24,087 bases of DNA. Origin: an uncultured Bacilli bacterium. Its GTDB lineage: Bacteria; Bacillota_I; Bacilli_A; RF39; UBA660. This document shows positions 15,597 through 24,023 of the stretch, piece after piece. The first letter of the stretch is position 1; each line of letters begins with the position of its first letter. The notes under the pieces are model-generated. The model saw nothing but the letters and a program-made list of their open reading frames with translations. It did not search any database and had not been told where the DNA came from. A program made the translations under genes and the position numbers. Where the stretch lies: contig CAOLUI010000015.1 of assembly GCA_948479395.1 (NCBI GenBank), forward strand, positions 1 through 24,087, given 5' to 3'.

Positions 15597-15897
15597 TTTT
15601 ACTGAAGAATTGGTAGATGATTTAGCAGCTAAGTTATTAATCGGTTTAAGTAAAGAAGAGAATAAAATGGTTCTTGATGAATTTGCTATCATTGATGAAA
15701 ATTTACGAAAAGTTGAAACTATTCCCAATATTAAAGAAGTAGAGCCAATGACCCATACTTTAGATGATTTTACATTTTCTTTAAGAAGTGATACTGCTTA
15801 TGATTCAATATCCATTGAAGATGCCTTAAAAAATTGTGAAGTAATAGAAGGACGAGAAGTAGAAGTCCCTAAAGTTGTAGGAGGTAACGATGAATAA
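15589..15897 (+). CDS. gatC: GatC-like subunit of the aminoacyl-tRNA amidotransferase
   Basis: A 102-residue protein matching the GatC plan: LAAKLLIGLSKEENKMVLDEF, a helix with FAIIDENLRKVETIPNI, a Thr/Asp loop ending FSLRSD (the usual LRxD motif), and a C-terminal EGREVEVPKVV. GatC clamps GatA and GatB together and has no catalysis of its own. I start at ATG 15589, with GAGGG (15579-15583) 5 bases upstream; the in-frame ATG at 15577 overlaps this site. It overlaps the upstream gene and gatA by 8 bases each. Divergence from textbook GatC is high, so position before gatA and gatB supports the call. Confidence 0.88.
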   Translation: MNNFTEELVDDLAAKLLIGLSKEENKMVLDEFAIIDENLRKVETIPNIKEVEPMTHTLDDFTFSLRSDTAYDSISIEDALKNCEVIEGREVEVPKVVGGNDE

Positions 15898-17338
15898 AAC
15901 TATTGAGGAATTACATGAATTATTAAAAAACAAAACTATTACTAGCCAAGAACTAATTAAAGAATCCTTAAAAAAGTCTCATGAAGTTAATGAAAAATAT
16001 AATGCTTTTGTTACTATTTTAGATGATGCCAAAGAAACTCCTATAACAGATAATTTATTATCAGGAATTCCTTTTGGGATTAAGGATAATTATTCAACAA
16101 AAGATATTTTATCCACTGGTTCATCTAATACTTTAAAAAATTATGTTCCTTTTTTTAATGCCACTGCTGTGGAAAAACTATTAAATGCTGGCGCTGTGCC
16201 AGTCAATAAAACTGTATTAGACGAATTTGGGATGGGAGGTACTGGAACAACAGGACATACAGGAGTTGTCAAAAATCCTTGGGATCCTAAACGAATGACT
16301 GCTGGATCAAGTGCGGGAAGTGCTTGCGCTGTTGCCGCTGGAGTTTATCCTTATGCTCTAGGTAGTGATACAGGAGATTCAATTAGAAAACCCGCTGCTT
16401 ATTGTGGGATTGTAGGATATAAACCTACATATGGAATGATTTCAAGATATGGTCTATTTCCATTTGCTTCAAGCTTAGATCATTGTGGAGTTTTAACAAG
16501 ATCTGTTAAAGATGCGGCTATTGTTGTCGATAATATGAAAGGGCTTGATGAAAAAGATATGACTACTTGGGATTCTAGTCCTATTAATTTATTCCAAAGT
16601 ATCACAGGAGATATTAAAGGAAAAAAACTTTGTTATATTAAAGAATTATGTGATATTAACTATTATCCTGATCCTTCGAATGAATTAAAAGAACATTTAA
16701 AAAACTTTAGAGAAAAACTTGAAAATTTCAAATCTTTAGGTATTGAAATTGAAAGTGTTTCAGTCGATCAAAATTTATTAAACGCTTTACCTAGTGTTTA
16801 TGTAGCAATATCTTGTGTTGAAGCTACTAGTAATATGTCTAATTTGACAGGAATTATATTTGGTCCTCGAGGAAAAGGTAAAAATGTCACAGAAATGATG
16901 ATGGATCATCGCACAACAGGGTTTTCTCCTTTAATTAAGCGCCGTTTTATTATTGGTTCTTATATCTTACAAAAAGAAAATCAAGAACGATATTTCAAAA
17001 ATGCTTGCCGTGTTCGTCGCTTGCTTGTAAATACATGGAAAAAATTATTTGAAAAATATGACGCTGTAATTTTACCTGTTGGTTCGGGTCCAGCCAAATA
17101 TTTAGATGAAGAAAAAGAAACCTTATCTAAAGACACTCAAGTATTAGAAGAGCATCTTCAAATAGGTAATTTTGGCGGATTTCCCTCTATTACTATCCCT
17201 GATGGTTTTATTAATAATCTTCCAGTTGCTTTAAATATTACAGGAAATTGTTATGATGATGCCAATATTTTAAATATCGCTTATGCGTTAGAAAGCAGTA
17301 TGGACTACAAAAATCAAATTGCTAAGGAGGTAGAATAA
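15890..17338 (+). CDS. gatA: Glu-tRNA(Gln)/Asp-tRNA(Asn) amidotransferase subunit A
   Basis: A 482-residue amidase that frees ammonia from glutamine and passes it to GatB. The Ser-cisSer-Lys triad is K65 (GIPFGIKDN), S140 (AGSSAGSA) and S164 (GSDTGDSIRKPA), with the expected 24-residue Ser-to-Ser spacing. The residue before the nucleophile is Asp where most GatA have Gly (TGGSIR), and SSGGS reads SSAGS. These changes may be lineage-typical. With AsnRS in the same operon, the main substrate is probably Glu-tRNA(Gln). GGAGG lies just before the ATG, inside the end of gatC. The stop is directly followed by gatB. Confidence 0.96.
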   Translation: MNKTIEELHELLKNKTITSQELIKESLKKSHEVNEKYNAFVTILDDAKETPITDNLLSGIPFGIKDNYSTKDILSTGSSNTLKNYVPFFNATAVEKLLNAGAVPVNKTVLDEFGMGGTGTTGHTGVVKNPWDPKRMTAGSSAGSACAVAAGVYPYALGSDTGDSIRKPAAYCGIVGYKPTYGMISRYGLFPFASSLDHCGVLTRSVKDAAIVVDNMKGLDEKDMTTWDSSPINLFQSITGDIKGKKLCYIKELCDINYYPDPSNELKEHLKNFREKLENFKSLGIEIESVSVDQNLLNALPSVYVAISCVEATSNMSNLTGIIFGPRGKGKNVTEMMMDHRTTGFSPLIKRRFIIGSYILQKENQERYFKNACRVRRLLVNTWKKLFEKYDAVILPVGSGPAKYLDEEKETLSKDTQVLEEHLQIGNFGGFPSITIPDGFINNLPVALNITGNCYDDANILNIAYALESSMDYKNQIAKEVE

Positions 17339-18769
17339 ATGAGTCAATATAAAGCTGTTATTGGTCTAGAGATGCACTGTGAATTAAAAAGTAATTCTAA
17401 AGTTTTTTCTAGCGCTAGAAATTCTTATAATGAAATTCCTAATGACAACATATCTGCTGTTGATATGGGCTTCCCTGGTATTCTACCAGTCGTTAACAAA
17501 AAATGTGTCCATGATGCTTTAATGATGAGCATTGCTCTTAATTGTAAACAACCAGAATTTATGTATTTTGATCGTAAAAATTATTATTATCCTGATTTGC
17601 CAAAGGGATATCAAATTACTCAAATGGAATCTCCCGTTGGTATTAATGGTTCTTTAGAAATTGAATGCAATGGCATACGTAAAAAAATAGCTATCCATGA
17701 TATTCATTTAGAAGAAGATACTGCCAGTTTAGATCACTATTATGATACATCTTGTATAGATTATAATCGTGCAGGAGTACCCCTTCTAGAATTGGTAACT
17801 GAACCATGTCTTTCCTCAGCAGATGAGGCGGTTGCTTTTTTAGAGACTATGCGAAGCATTTATAAATACTGTAGAATTTCTGAAGCGGATACTAAAAAAG
17901 GGCAAATCAGATGCGATGTAAATGTCTCAATAATGGAAGAAAACGATAAAGAATTAGGAACTAGAGTAGAAGTAAAAAATGTCAATTCTTTTAGTAATGT
18001 TTATGCAGCTATAAATTATGAAATAAAAAGACAAAGTGAATTAAAAAGCCAAGGAAGATATAATGAAGTCGAACAAGAAACTAGAAGATATGATGAAGAA
18101 TCGGGAAAAACTATTCGCATGCGTAGTAAAGCTGATGCTATCGATTATAAATATTCTGTTGAACCTAATATTCCTAAATTTAAAATAGATCCTGCTTGGT
18201 TAAAAGAAATTACTAGTAGTATTCCTTTGCTAGCTTTAGAACGTAAAGATAAATATATTAAAGAATTAAACTTAAGTGATTATGATGCTGGAGTAATTGT
18301 TAAAGAACGAGAATATGCCGACTACTTTGAAACTTGTATTGATTTAGGAATTGATGCTAAAACTGCGAGTAACTGGCTTACTACTCAAATATTAGGAGAG
18401 ATAAATCATCAAGAAATAAATTTAGCTGATTTCTATATTACTCCTGTTTTATTAAAGCAAATTATAGATGCCTTAAATGTGGGAACTATTTCTTCCAAAC
18501 AAGCTAAAGAAATATTTTATAAAGCTGTTGAAGAAAAGAAAGAACCTAAATCTTTTATTAATAGTGATTCAGCTCAAATATCTAATAGAGAAGAATTAGA
18601 AGCAATTATAAAAAAAATCCTTGAAGAAAATCCTCAACAAATAGAACAATACAAAAATGGTAAAGATAATCTATTCGATTACTTTGTAGGACAAGTTATG
18701 AAAAATACCAAAGGTAAAGCTAATCCTATAATAACTAAAGAAATACTAAGAAATAACTTAGATAAATAG
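17339..18769 (+). CDS. gatB: Glu-tRNA(Gln)/Asp-tRNA(Asn) amidotransferase subunit B
   Basis: A 476-residue protein of normal length. The cradle domain holds the kinase-like active site (IGLEMHCELKSNSKVFSSA, PDLPKGYQITQMESPVG, DIHLEEDTASLDH, DYNRAGVPLLELVTEP, RCDVNVSI, EVKNVNSF). Helical and YqeY-like tail domains that grip the tRNA follow from about residue 300. It activates the misacylated tRNA with ATP and amidates it with ammonia from GatA. Some usual residues differ slightly (EMHCELK for EVHVELK). The ATG follows the gatA TAA with no gap, and AAGGAGG lies about 8 bases upstream within gatA, so translation is coupled. It is the last clear gene of the T-box operon. Confidence 0.97.
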   Translation: MSQYKAVIGLEMHCELKSNSKVFSSARNSYNEIPNDNISAVDMGFPGILPVVNKKCVHDALMMSIALNCKQPEFMYFDRKNYYYPDLPKGYQITQMESPVGINGSLEIECNGIRKKIAIHDIHLEEDTASLDHYYDTSCIDYNRAGVPLLELVTEPCLSSADEAVAFLETMRSIYKYCRISEADTKKGQIRCDVNVSIMEENDKELGTRVEVKNVNSFSNVYAAINYEIKRQSELKSQGRYNEVEQETRRYDEESGKTIRMRSKADAIDYKYSVEPNIPKFKIDPAWLKEITSSIPLLALERKDKYIKELNLSDYDAGVIVKEREYADYFETCIDLGIDAKTASNWLTTQILGEINHQEINLADFYITPVLLKQIIDALNVGTISSKQAKEIFYKAVEEKKEPKSFINSDSAQISNREELEAIIKKILEENPQQIEQYKNGKDNLFDYFVGQVMKNTKGKANPIITKEILRNNLDK

Positions 18770-18794
18770 GGTATAATAATTGGAGATTAACAGA

Positions 18795-18830
18795 ATGAAA
18801 GTAAAATATGAAATTACAGAAATATCTTAA
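18795..18830 (+). CDS. Possible 11-residue mini-ORF after gatB
   Basis: MKVKYEITEIS, ATG at 18795, stop TAA at 18828-18830. GGAG (18782-18785) lies 9 bases upstream, and TATAAT (18772-18777) lies before that, without a visible -35. The stop overlaps the terminator stem. A frame this short can arise by chance; it is recorded because of the ordered signals. Confidence 0.2.
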   Translation: MKVKYEITEIS

Positions 18831-18863
18831 TACTGTGAATAGGACACAGTATTTTTAATTTTT
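18829..18863 (+). terminator. Terminator of the hisS-gatB operon
   Basis: AATACTGTG (18829-18837) and CACAGTATT (18845-18853) form a perfect 9-bp stem with a 7-base loop, followed by T-rich sequence. It lies 60 bases after gatB. Confidence 0.9.
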
Positions 18864-18904
18864 CAATATTAATAAATTTATAGTAGAAAAAAAAGTATTA
18901 AGTA

Positions 18905-18913
18905 TGTTATAAT
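18905..18913 (+). promoter_or_regulatory. Extended -10 promoter of the HerA-like gene
   Basis: TGTTATAAT, a perfect extended -10, lies 26 bases before the ATG at 18939. No -35 match is seen. The string is identical to the promoter at 2189. Confidence 0.6.
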
Positions 18914-18938
18914 TATTTAAAATAAAGAGGTGTTGAAC

Positions 18939-20711
18939 ATGTTTGGAAAAATTAAATATATTAGTGAAAATATTGCCATAATTGAAAACCTAGGTGGAAA
19001 TACTGGGACAAGCGATTTAATGAATGTTAATGTAATTTTTGAAGCTCCTGATCAAAGAATATTGGGTGAAATTACCGAAATTAATTCTAGTGAGATGAAA
19101 ATTCGTTTTTTAGGGGAATACCTTGATAAAAGATATGTAAATGGTGTTATTAGAAAACCTCTTTTATCTTCTAAAATTCGAATTATTAATAGTGAAGAAT
19201 TAATGGAATTAGTTGGTACTCAAAGTAATAAAGCTTTTACTTTAGGAGAAAGTGCTATTTATAAAAAATATCATATTTGTCCTAATATAAATGATTTTTT
19301 TTCTAATCACTTAGCTATCTTTGGAAATAGTGGAAGTGGTAAATCTTGTGGAATAGCTAGAATTATCCAAAATGTTTTTTCCAATCCTAATATGCTTTCC
19401 TATAATGCTAATGTTTTTGTTTTTGATGCTTATGGCGAATATAAAAATGCTTTTGGAAGCGTAAATAAAATTAATTCTAGTTATAATTATAAATTCATCA
19501 CTACAAATCCTATTGATCAAGATGATTTCTTATTACAAATACCTGTAAACTTATTAAATTTAGATGATTTTGCTTTACTTTTACAAGCTACTAATCATAG
19601 TCAGTTGCCAATACTAGAAAGAACCATTAGGCTTGCTAAAATATTTAGCCAAAATTCTACAGAGTCTATTAAATATAAAAATCATTTAATTGCTAAAGCG
19701 TTACTAGCTATTCTTTTCAGTAATCAAACTACAGCTCGTAAGAAAAATGAAGTCTTTCAAATAATTGAGGTATGTCATACAAACGAATTTAACTTTGATA
19801 GTCAAATAGCTGGTCTTGGTTATACGAGAACTTTTAGTGAATGTTTTGAAATTGATTCTAATGGTAATTTTGGAGAAAGTGTTTTAATTACTGATTATAT
19901 TTTAAAACATATTGAAGATTCTTATGAAGAAATGGCTGAACCAACAGAATATACTTATTCTTTATTAGATTTTGCTAAAGCCCTAGAATTTACCATGATC
20001 AGTGAAGGTTTTCAAAACAATACCAATATGTTTAATGATGCCATGATTTTAAAAGTACGTCTAAGTACTATTTTGAATACTAAAGTAGGAAAATATTTTA
20101 CAAATAATGGTTTTGTTGCTTTAGATAAATATGTTAGTAGCCTCGTTGTAAAAAACAATACTAAAGCTCAAATTATTAATATTAATCTAGAAGATATTGA
20201 TGATACTTATGCAAAAGTCATTGTTAAAATTATGTCTCGTTTATTCTTTGAATTCTGTAAAAATTTACCGCAAAGAGCTAGTATTCCTTTTCATATATTT
20301 TTAGAAGAAGCTCACCGTTATATTCAACATGATAATGATACATATTTAATTGGTTATAATATTTTTGATCGTATAGCTAAAGAGGGCAGAAAATATGGAA
20401 CTTTACTTGGTATAATTAGTCAAAGACCAGTAGAAATATCTGATACCGTTATATCTCAAGTATCTAACTTTTTAATCTTTAAAATGACTCATCCAAAAGA
20501 TATTAAATATATCGAGGAAATGCTTCCTAATATTTCTTCTGATGTTATAGAAAAACAAAAAAGCTTACAGCCTGGTAGTTGCGTAGGTTTTGGAAGTGCC
20601 TTTAAAATACCGATGATTATTCGCATGGAATTACCAAATCCTTTGCCATATAGTTCAAATTGTGACGTTTCTACCAGATGGAATGTTCAAAATCAAGGCC
20701 AAAATTCTTGA
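18939..20711 (+). CDS. HerA/FtsK-like ATPase (DUF87-type)
   Basis: A 590-residue RecA-fold ATPase. The N-terminal ~85 residues form a HAS-barrel-like beta domain (GKIKYISENIAIIENLGG, IFEAPDQRILGEITEI). Walker A is GNSGSGKS (129-136), Walker B is IFLEE (453-457), followed by AHRYI, RIAKEGRKYG and the SQRP motif typical of HerA. HerA proteins are hexameric DNA translocases, often paired with the NurA nuclease in repair or with other effectors in phage defence. No nuclease, SIR2 or similar partner is adjacent, so the role is open. I start at ATG 18939, with AGAGGTG (18926-18932) upstream; a GTG at 18930 overlaps this site. It has its own promoter and terminator, so it is a single-gene unit. Confidence 0.88.
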   Translation: MFGKIKYISENIAIIENLGGNTGTSDLMNVNVIFEAPDQRILGEITEINSSEMKIRFLGEYLDKRYVNGVIRKPLLSSKIRIINSEELMELVGTQSNKAFTLGESAIYKKYHICPNINDFFSNHLAIFGNSGSGKSCGIARIIQNVFSNPNMLSYNANVFVFDAYGEYKNAFGSVNKINSSYNYKFITTNPIDQDDFLLQIPVNLLNLDDFALLLQATNHSQLPILERTIRLAKIFSQNSTESIKYKNHLIAKALLAILFSNQTTARKKNEVFQIIEVCHTNEFNFDSQIAGLGYTRTFSECFEIDSNGNFGESVLITDYILKHIEDSYEEMAEPTEYTYSLLDFAKALEFTMISEGFQNNTNMFNDAMILKVRLSTILNTKVGKYFTNNGFVALDKYVSSLVVKNNTKAQIININLEDIDDTYAKVIVKIMSRLFFEFCKNLPQRASIPFHIFLEEAHRYIQHDNDTYLIGYNIFDRIAKEGRKYGTLLGIISQRPVEISDTVISQVSNFLIFKMTHPKDIKYIEEMLPNISSDVIEKQKSLQPGSCVGFGSAFKIPMIIRMELPNPLPYSSNCDVSTRWNVQNQGQNS

Positions 20712-20717
20712 TTTTTT
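20689..20717 (+). terminator. Terminator overlapping the HerA gene stop codon
   Basis: AAAATCAAG (20689-20697) and CTTGATTTT (20707-20715) form a 9-bp stem with a 9-base loop and a T-run to 20717. The TGA stop (20709-20711) lies inside the 3' arm. Confidence 0.8.
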
Positions 20718-20735
20718 ATTATAACTTAATAAGTT

Positions 20736-20764
20736 TATAATATATATTAGCAACTCATAAGGAG
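20736..20764 (+). promoter_or_regulatory. Probable -10 box and ribosome site of the ABC exporter operon
   Basis: TATAAT at 20736-20741, preceded by no convincing -35, and AAGGAG at 20759-20764, 7 bases before the ATG at 20772. The site follows a terminator, so a promoter is needed here. Confidence 0.45.
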
Positions 20765-20771
20765 CGAGATA

Positions 20772-21710
20772 ATGAAAAAAATAATTGAAGTTAAAAAATT
20801 AGTTAAATCATATAAAGAGTTAAAAGCAGTAAATGATTTATCATTTGAAGTATATGAAGGAGAAATATTAGGTCTTTTAGGGCCAAATGGTAGCGGAAAA
20901 TCTACAACGATTAATTCAATTTTGTCTTTAATAAATTTTGATAGCGGTAATATAAAAATATTTGGTAATAAAATGAGTCCTAACGCTTATGAAATAAAAA
21001 AACAAATTGGGGTAGTATTTCAAGATATCTCTGTTTTTGACGAGTTAAATGTTAAAGATAATATAGATTATTTTTGTGGACTCTATATCAAAGACAAAAA
21101 CGTAAAAAAATCATACGTAAATGATGCTATAAAATTAGTAGGTTTAGAAGAGTTTGTTAAATTTTATCCTCACCAATTATCAGGAGGATTACTTCGCCGC
21201 CTTAATATAGCTTGTGGAATTGCTCATAAACCGAAATTAATTTTTTTAGATGAACCAACAGTAGCGGTAGATCCTCAAAGTCGAAATAACATTTTAGATG
21301 GTATTAAAACATTGCGAGATAATGGAGCTACTATAGTCTATACTACTCACTATATGGAAGAAGTAGAAACAATATGTGATCGTATCATTATACTAGATAA
21401 GGGGAAAATAATTGCTAATAGTACAATTGATGAAGTTAAAAAATTGGCTAAAATTGAAGAAAAAGTAAGTGTTGAAGTCTATAATTTAAAAGAAAAATAT
21501 ATCAATAAAATTAAAGAATTTCCTAATGTTGATAAAGTTAGTTACAATAATCAAATATTACAAATAACTTATAAAAAAGGGCGTAATAATTTGATTGAGA
21601 TAACAGATTATCTACTTAAAGAAAAAATTAAATATAATAGTATTTATGCTGAAAGGCCAACATTAAATGATGTTTTTTTAGAGCTTACTGGCAAGGAATT
21701 AAGGGATTAA
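20772..21710 (+). CDS. ABC exporter ATP-binding protein (ABC-2 type)
   Basis: A 312-residue ATPase that powers the two permeases after it. Walker A is GPNGSGKST (37-45), Q-loop Gln is 84, the signature LSGGL is 136-140, Walker B is LIFLDEP (156-162) and the switch His is 193 (TTHYMEE). The C-terminal ~90 residues form the accessory domain typical of DrrA/CcmA-like exporter ATPases (ending ERPTLNDVFLELTGKEL). The signature reads LSGGLLRR, where GGxxQR is usual, so the Gln is replaced by Leu. Substrate cannot be told from sequence; drugs, lipids or peptides are usual for the class. Only two bases separate it from the first permease. Confidence 0.95.
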   Translation: MKKIIEVKKLVKSYKELKAVNDLSFEVYEGEILGLLGPNGSGKSTTINSILSLINFDSGNIKIFGNKMSPNAYEIKKQIGVVFQDISVFDELNVKDNIDYFCGLYIKDKNVKKSYVNDAIKLVGLEEFVKFYPHQLSGGLLRRLNIACGIAHKPKLIFLDEPTVAVDPQSRNNILDGIKTLRDNGATIVYTTHYMEEVETICDRIIILDKGKIIANSTIDEVKKLAKIEEKVSVEVYNLKEKYINKIKEFPNVDKVSYNNQILQITYKKGRNNLIEITDYLLKEKIKYNSIYAERPTLNDVFLELTGKELRD

Positions 21711-21712
21711 TC

Positions 21713-22888
21713 ATGCATAATTTTAAATATACACTAAAAACTTTGTTTAAAAGTAAAATATTAATTTTTTGGACTTTTTTATTTCCTTTAGTATTAGGAA
21801 CGTTTTTTCATTTAGCATTTTCCGATATAGAAGAAAATGAAACTTATAAAACAGCAGATATAGCTATTGTAAATAATCAATCATATCAAGAAAATGAAGT
21901 TTTAAAAGAAGCCTTTAATCATTTAAGTGAAGAAAATGATGATAAATTATTTAATATCATTTATGCCAAAAACGAAAAAGAAGCAGCTAAACTTTTAGAG
22001 AATGATGAAGTAATTGGTTATTTATATATAACTGAAAAAATCAATATTATTGTAAAAGAAAGCGGCATTTATCAAACTATTTTTAAATTTGCAACTGATG
22101 AAATCGTTTCCATGACAAAAGTTTATGAAGATATTGTTAATAAAAAAATAAATGATTATTTAAATAATAATATTGAATTTGAATCATTATATCAAAAAAT
22201 TTATGAAGAAGTTACTAGATTAAGAAATGATAATCAAAATTTTACTAATGATATATCAAGAAGCAATTTAAGCTATACGATGATTGAATATTATACTTTA
22301 ATAGCGATGACATGTCTTTATGGCGGAATTATAGGAATGAGTGCCATAAACAAAGTTTTACCCAACATGAGTTGTACTGGTAAAAGAATGGCAGTTGCAC
22401 CAGAGAAAAAAATAAGTTTAATATTTAGTAGTGCCCTTGCTAGTTTTATTGTAGAACTTATTGGATTAAGTATTTTATTTATTTATACCACCTTAGTTTT
22501 ACATGTTGATTATGGTAATAATTTACCTCTCATAATTTTACTTTCATTAGCTGGAACATTTGTAGGATTATCTTTAGGAATATTTGTTGCCTCTATAATC
22601 AAAACTAACGAAAATAATAAAACTGGCATTTTAATTGCTCTTACTATGTTAGGCTGTTATTTATCAGGAATGATGGGAATCACTATGAAGTATGTAGTAG
22701 ATGTTAATGCTCCAATACTTGCCAAAATTAATCCTGCCGCAATCATAACAGATGGTTTTTATGCTCTATATTATTATGATTCTTTAGATAGGTATTTTAT
22801 CAATTTAATTAATTTAATAATAATAGCATTAATATTATTACTCATATCATCAATAAGTTTACGGAGACAAAAATATGACAATATTTAA
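21713..22888 (+). CDS. ABC-2 type permease subunit 1
   Basis: A 391-residue membrane protein with the ABC-2 layout: one N-terminal membrane helix (about 14-35), a large outside domain (about 36-190), then five membrane segments, including YTLIAMTCLYGGIIGMSAI, IVELIGLSILFIYTTLVL and LAGTFVGLSLGIFVASII. The motif NPAAIITDGFYALYYYD before the last helix is common in YhgE/NatB-like exporters. AAGGG lies just upstream of the ATG. It overlaps the next permease by 14 bases, consistent with a heterodimeric channel driven by the ATPase above. Substrate unknown. Confidence 0.9.
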   Translation: MHNFKYTLKTLFKSKILIFWTFLFPLVLGTFFHLAFSDIEENETYKTADIAIVNNQSYQENEVLKEAFNHLSEENDDKLFNIIYAKNEKEAAKLLENDEVIGYLYITEKINIIVKESGIYQTIFKFATDEIVSMTKVYEDIVNKKINDYLNNNIEFESLYQKIYEEVTRLRNDNQNFTNDISRSNLSYTMIEYYTLIAMTCLYGGIIGMSAINKVLPNMSCTGKRMAVAPEKKISLIFSSALASFIVELIGLSILFIYTTLVLHVDYGNNLPLIILLSLAGTFVGLSLGIFVASIIKTNENNKTGILIALTMLGCYLSGMMGITMKYVVDVNAPILAKINPAAIITDGFYALYYYDSLDRYFINLINLIIIALILLLISSISLRRQKYDNI

Positions 22889-24023
22889 AACGTTTTTAAA
22901 AATAATAAATAAATATAAGATTACAGTTATTATTTATACAACAATTTTACTCATTTTTGGTATTTTCAATATAACTACTAACGATTCAGCAATAGATTTT
23001 TCATCAAGTAAACCTAATATTTTAATCATAAATAACGATTCTGATAAAGGCCTTACGAGATGTCTAATAAATTATTTGAAAGAGAATGCCAATATTATCG
23101 AAAATAAAACAACAGAAGAAGAAATCGATGATGCAATATTTTATCGTGAGGCAAATTATGTAATCTATATCCCTAAAGGTTATAACGAATTATTTATGAC
23201 TGGGGAAAATCCCACAATTAATATTAAAAGTACAGGAGATTATCAAGCTTCTTTAGCTAATTTAATTTTAGAAAGATTTTTAAATATGGCAAATATATAT
23301 CAAAAAAATAATTTTTCTGAAGAAGAAATAATAAAAAATATAAATTCTTCCTTAAATAATTCTACAAATATAACTTTAACCTCCAAATTAGATAGAGAAG
23401 TACTTTTGAAAGCCTCTAATTATTTTAATTTTGCAAGTTATAGTTTAATGGCTGGAGCAATTCAAATTATATGTTTAGTTTTATCTACATTTAGAAATAA
23501 AAATATTTTAAAAAGAACAATAGTAAGTGGACTTGATTATAAAACTTATAATCGTAAGCTATTATTAGCAAATTCAATATTTTCTATTGTTTTATGGTTA
23601 TTTTATATTTTATTAAGCTTTATTCTAATCGGCGATATTATGTTTACAACTCAAGGCTTATTATTTGTAGTTAATTCTTTTATATTTACTATTATAGCTA
23701 CAATTATAGCATTCCTAATTGGTAATTTGATTACTGATAAAAATGCCATTAACGGTATAGTTAATACTATTGCCTTAGGTTCAGCATTTTTGTGTGGGGC
23801 TTTTGTTCCTCAAGAATATTTACCAACTAGCGTTCTTAATATAGCTCATATCCTTCCATCATACTGGTTTATAGCTTCCAATGAATTAATTAAGAAATTA
23901 GAGTTAGTTAATTTTGAAACACTTAAACCTATAATTATTAATTTTAGCATTTTAGTATTATTTGGAGTAATATTTATAATTATTACTTTAACATCGACTA
24001 AGAAAAAACAAAAAGTATTATAA
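22875..24023 (+). CDS. ABC-2 type permease subunit 2
   Basis: A 382-residue membrane protein with the same layout as its neighbour: N-terminal helix (about 14-34, ITVIIYTTILLIFGIFNITT), outside domain to about 180, then five or more hydrophobic segments (SYSLMAGAIQIICLVLSTF, ILLSFILIGDIM, IFTIIATIIAFLIGNLI, IVNTIALGSAFLCGAFVPQEYLP, ILVLFGVIFIIITLT). AHILPSYWFIASNELI before the last helix parallels NPAAIITDGFYALYYY in subunit 1. Sequence identity to subunit 1 appears low, so the pair is probably an old duplication working as a heterodimer. No terminator is visible in the 64 bases after it. Confidence 0.9.
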   Translation: MTIFKTFLKIINKYKITVIIYTTILLIFGIFNITTNDSAIDFSSSKPNILIINNDSDKGLTRCLINYLKENANIIENKTTEEEIDDAIFYREANYVIYIPKGYNELFMTGENPTINIKSTGDYQASLANLILERFLNMANIYQKNNFSEEEIIKNINSSLNNSTNITLTSKLDREVLLKASNYFNFASYSLMAGAIQIICLVLSTFRNKNILKRTIVSGLDYKTYNRKLLLANSIFSIVLWLFYILLSFILIGDIMFTTQGLLFVVNSFIFTIIATIIAFLIGNLITDKNAINGIVNTIALGSAFLCGAFVPQEYLPTSVLNIAHILPSYWFIASNELIKKLELVNFETLKPIIINFSILVLFGVIFIIITLTSTKKKQKVL

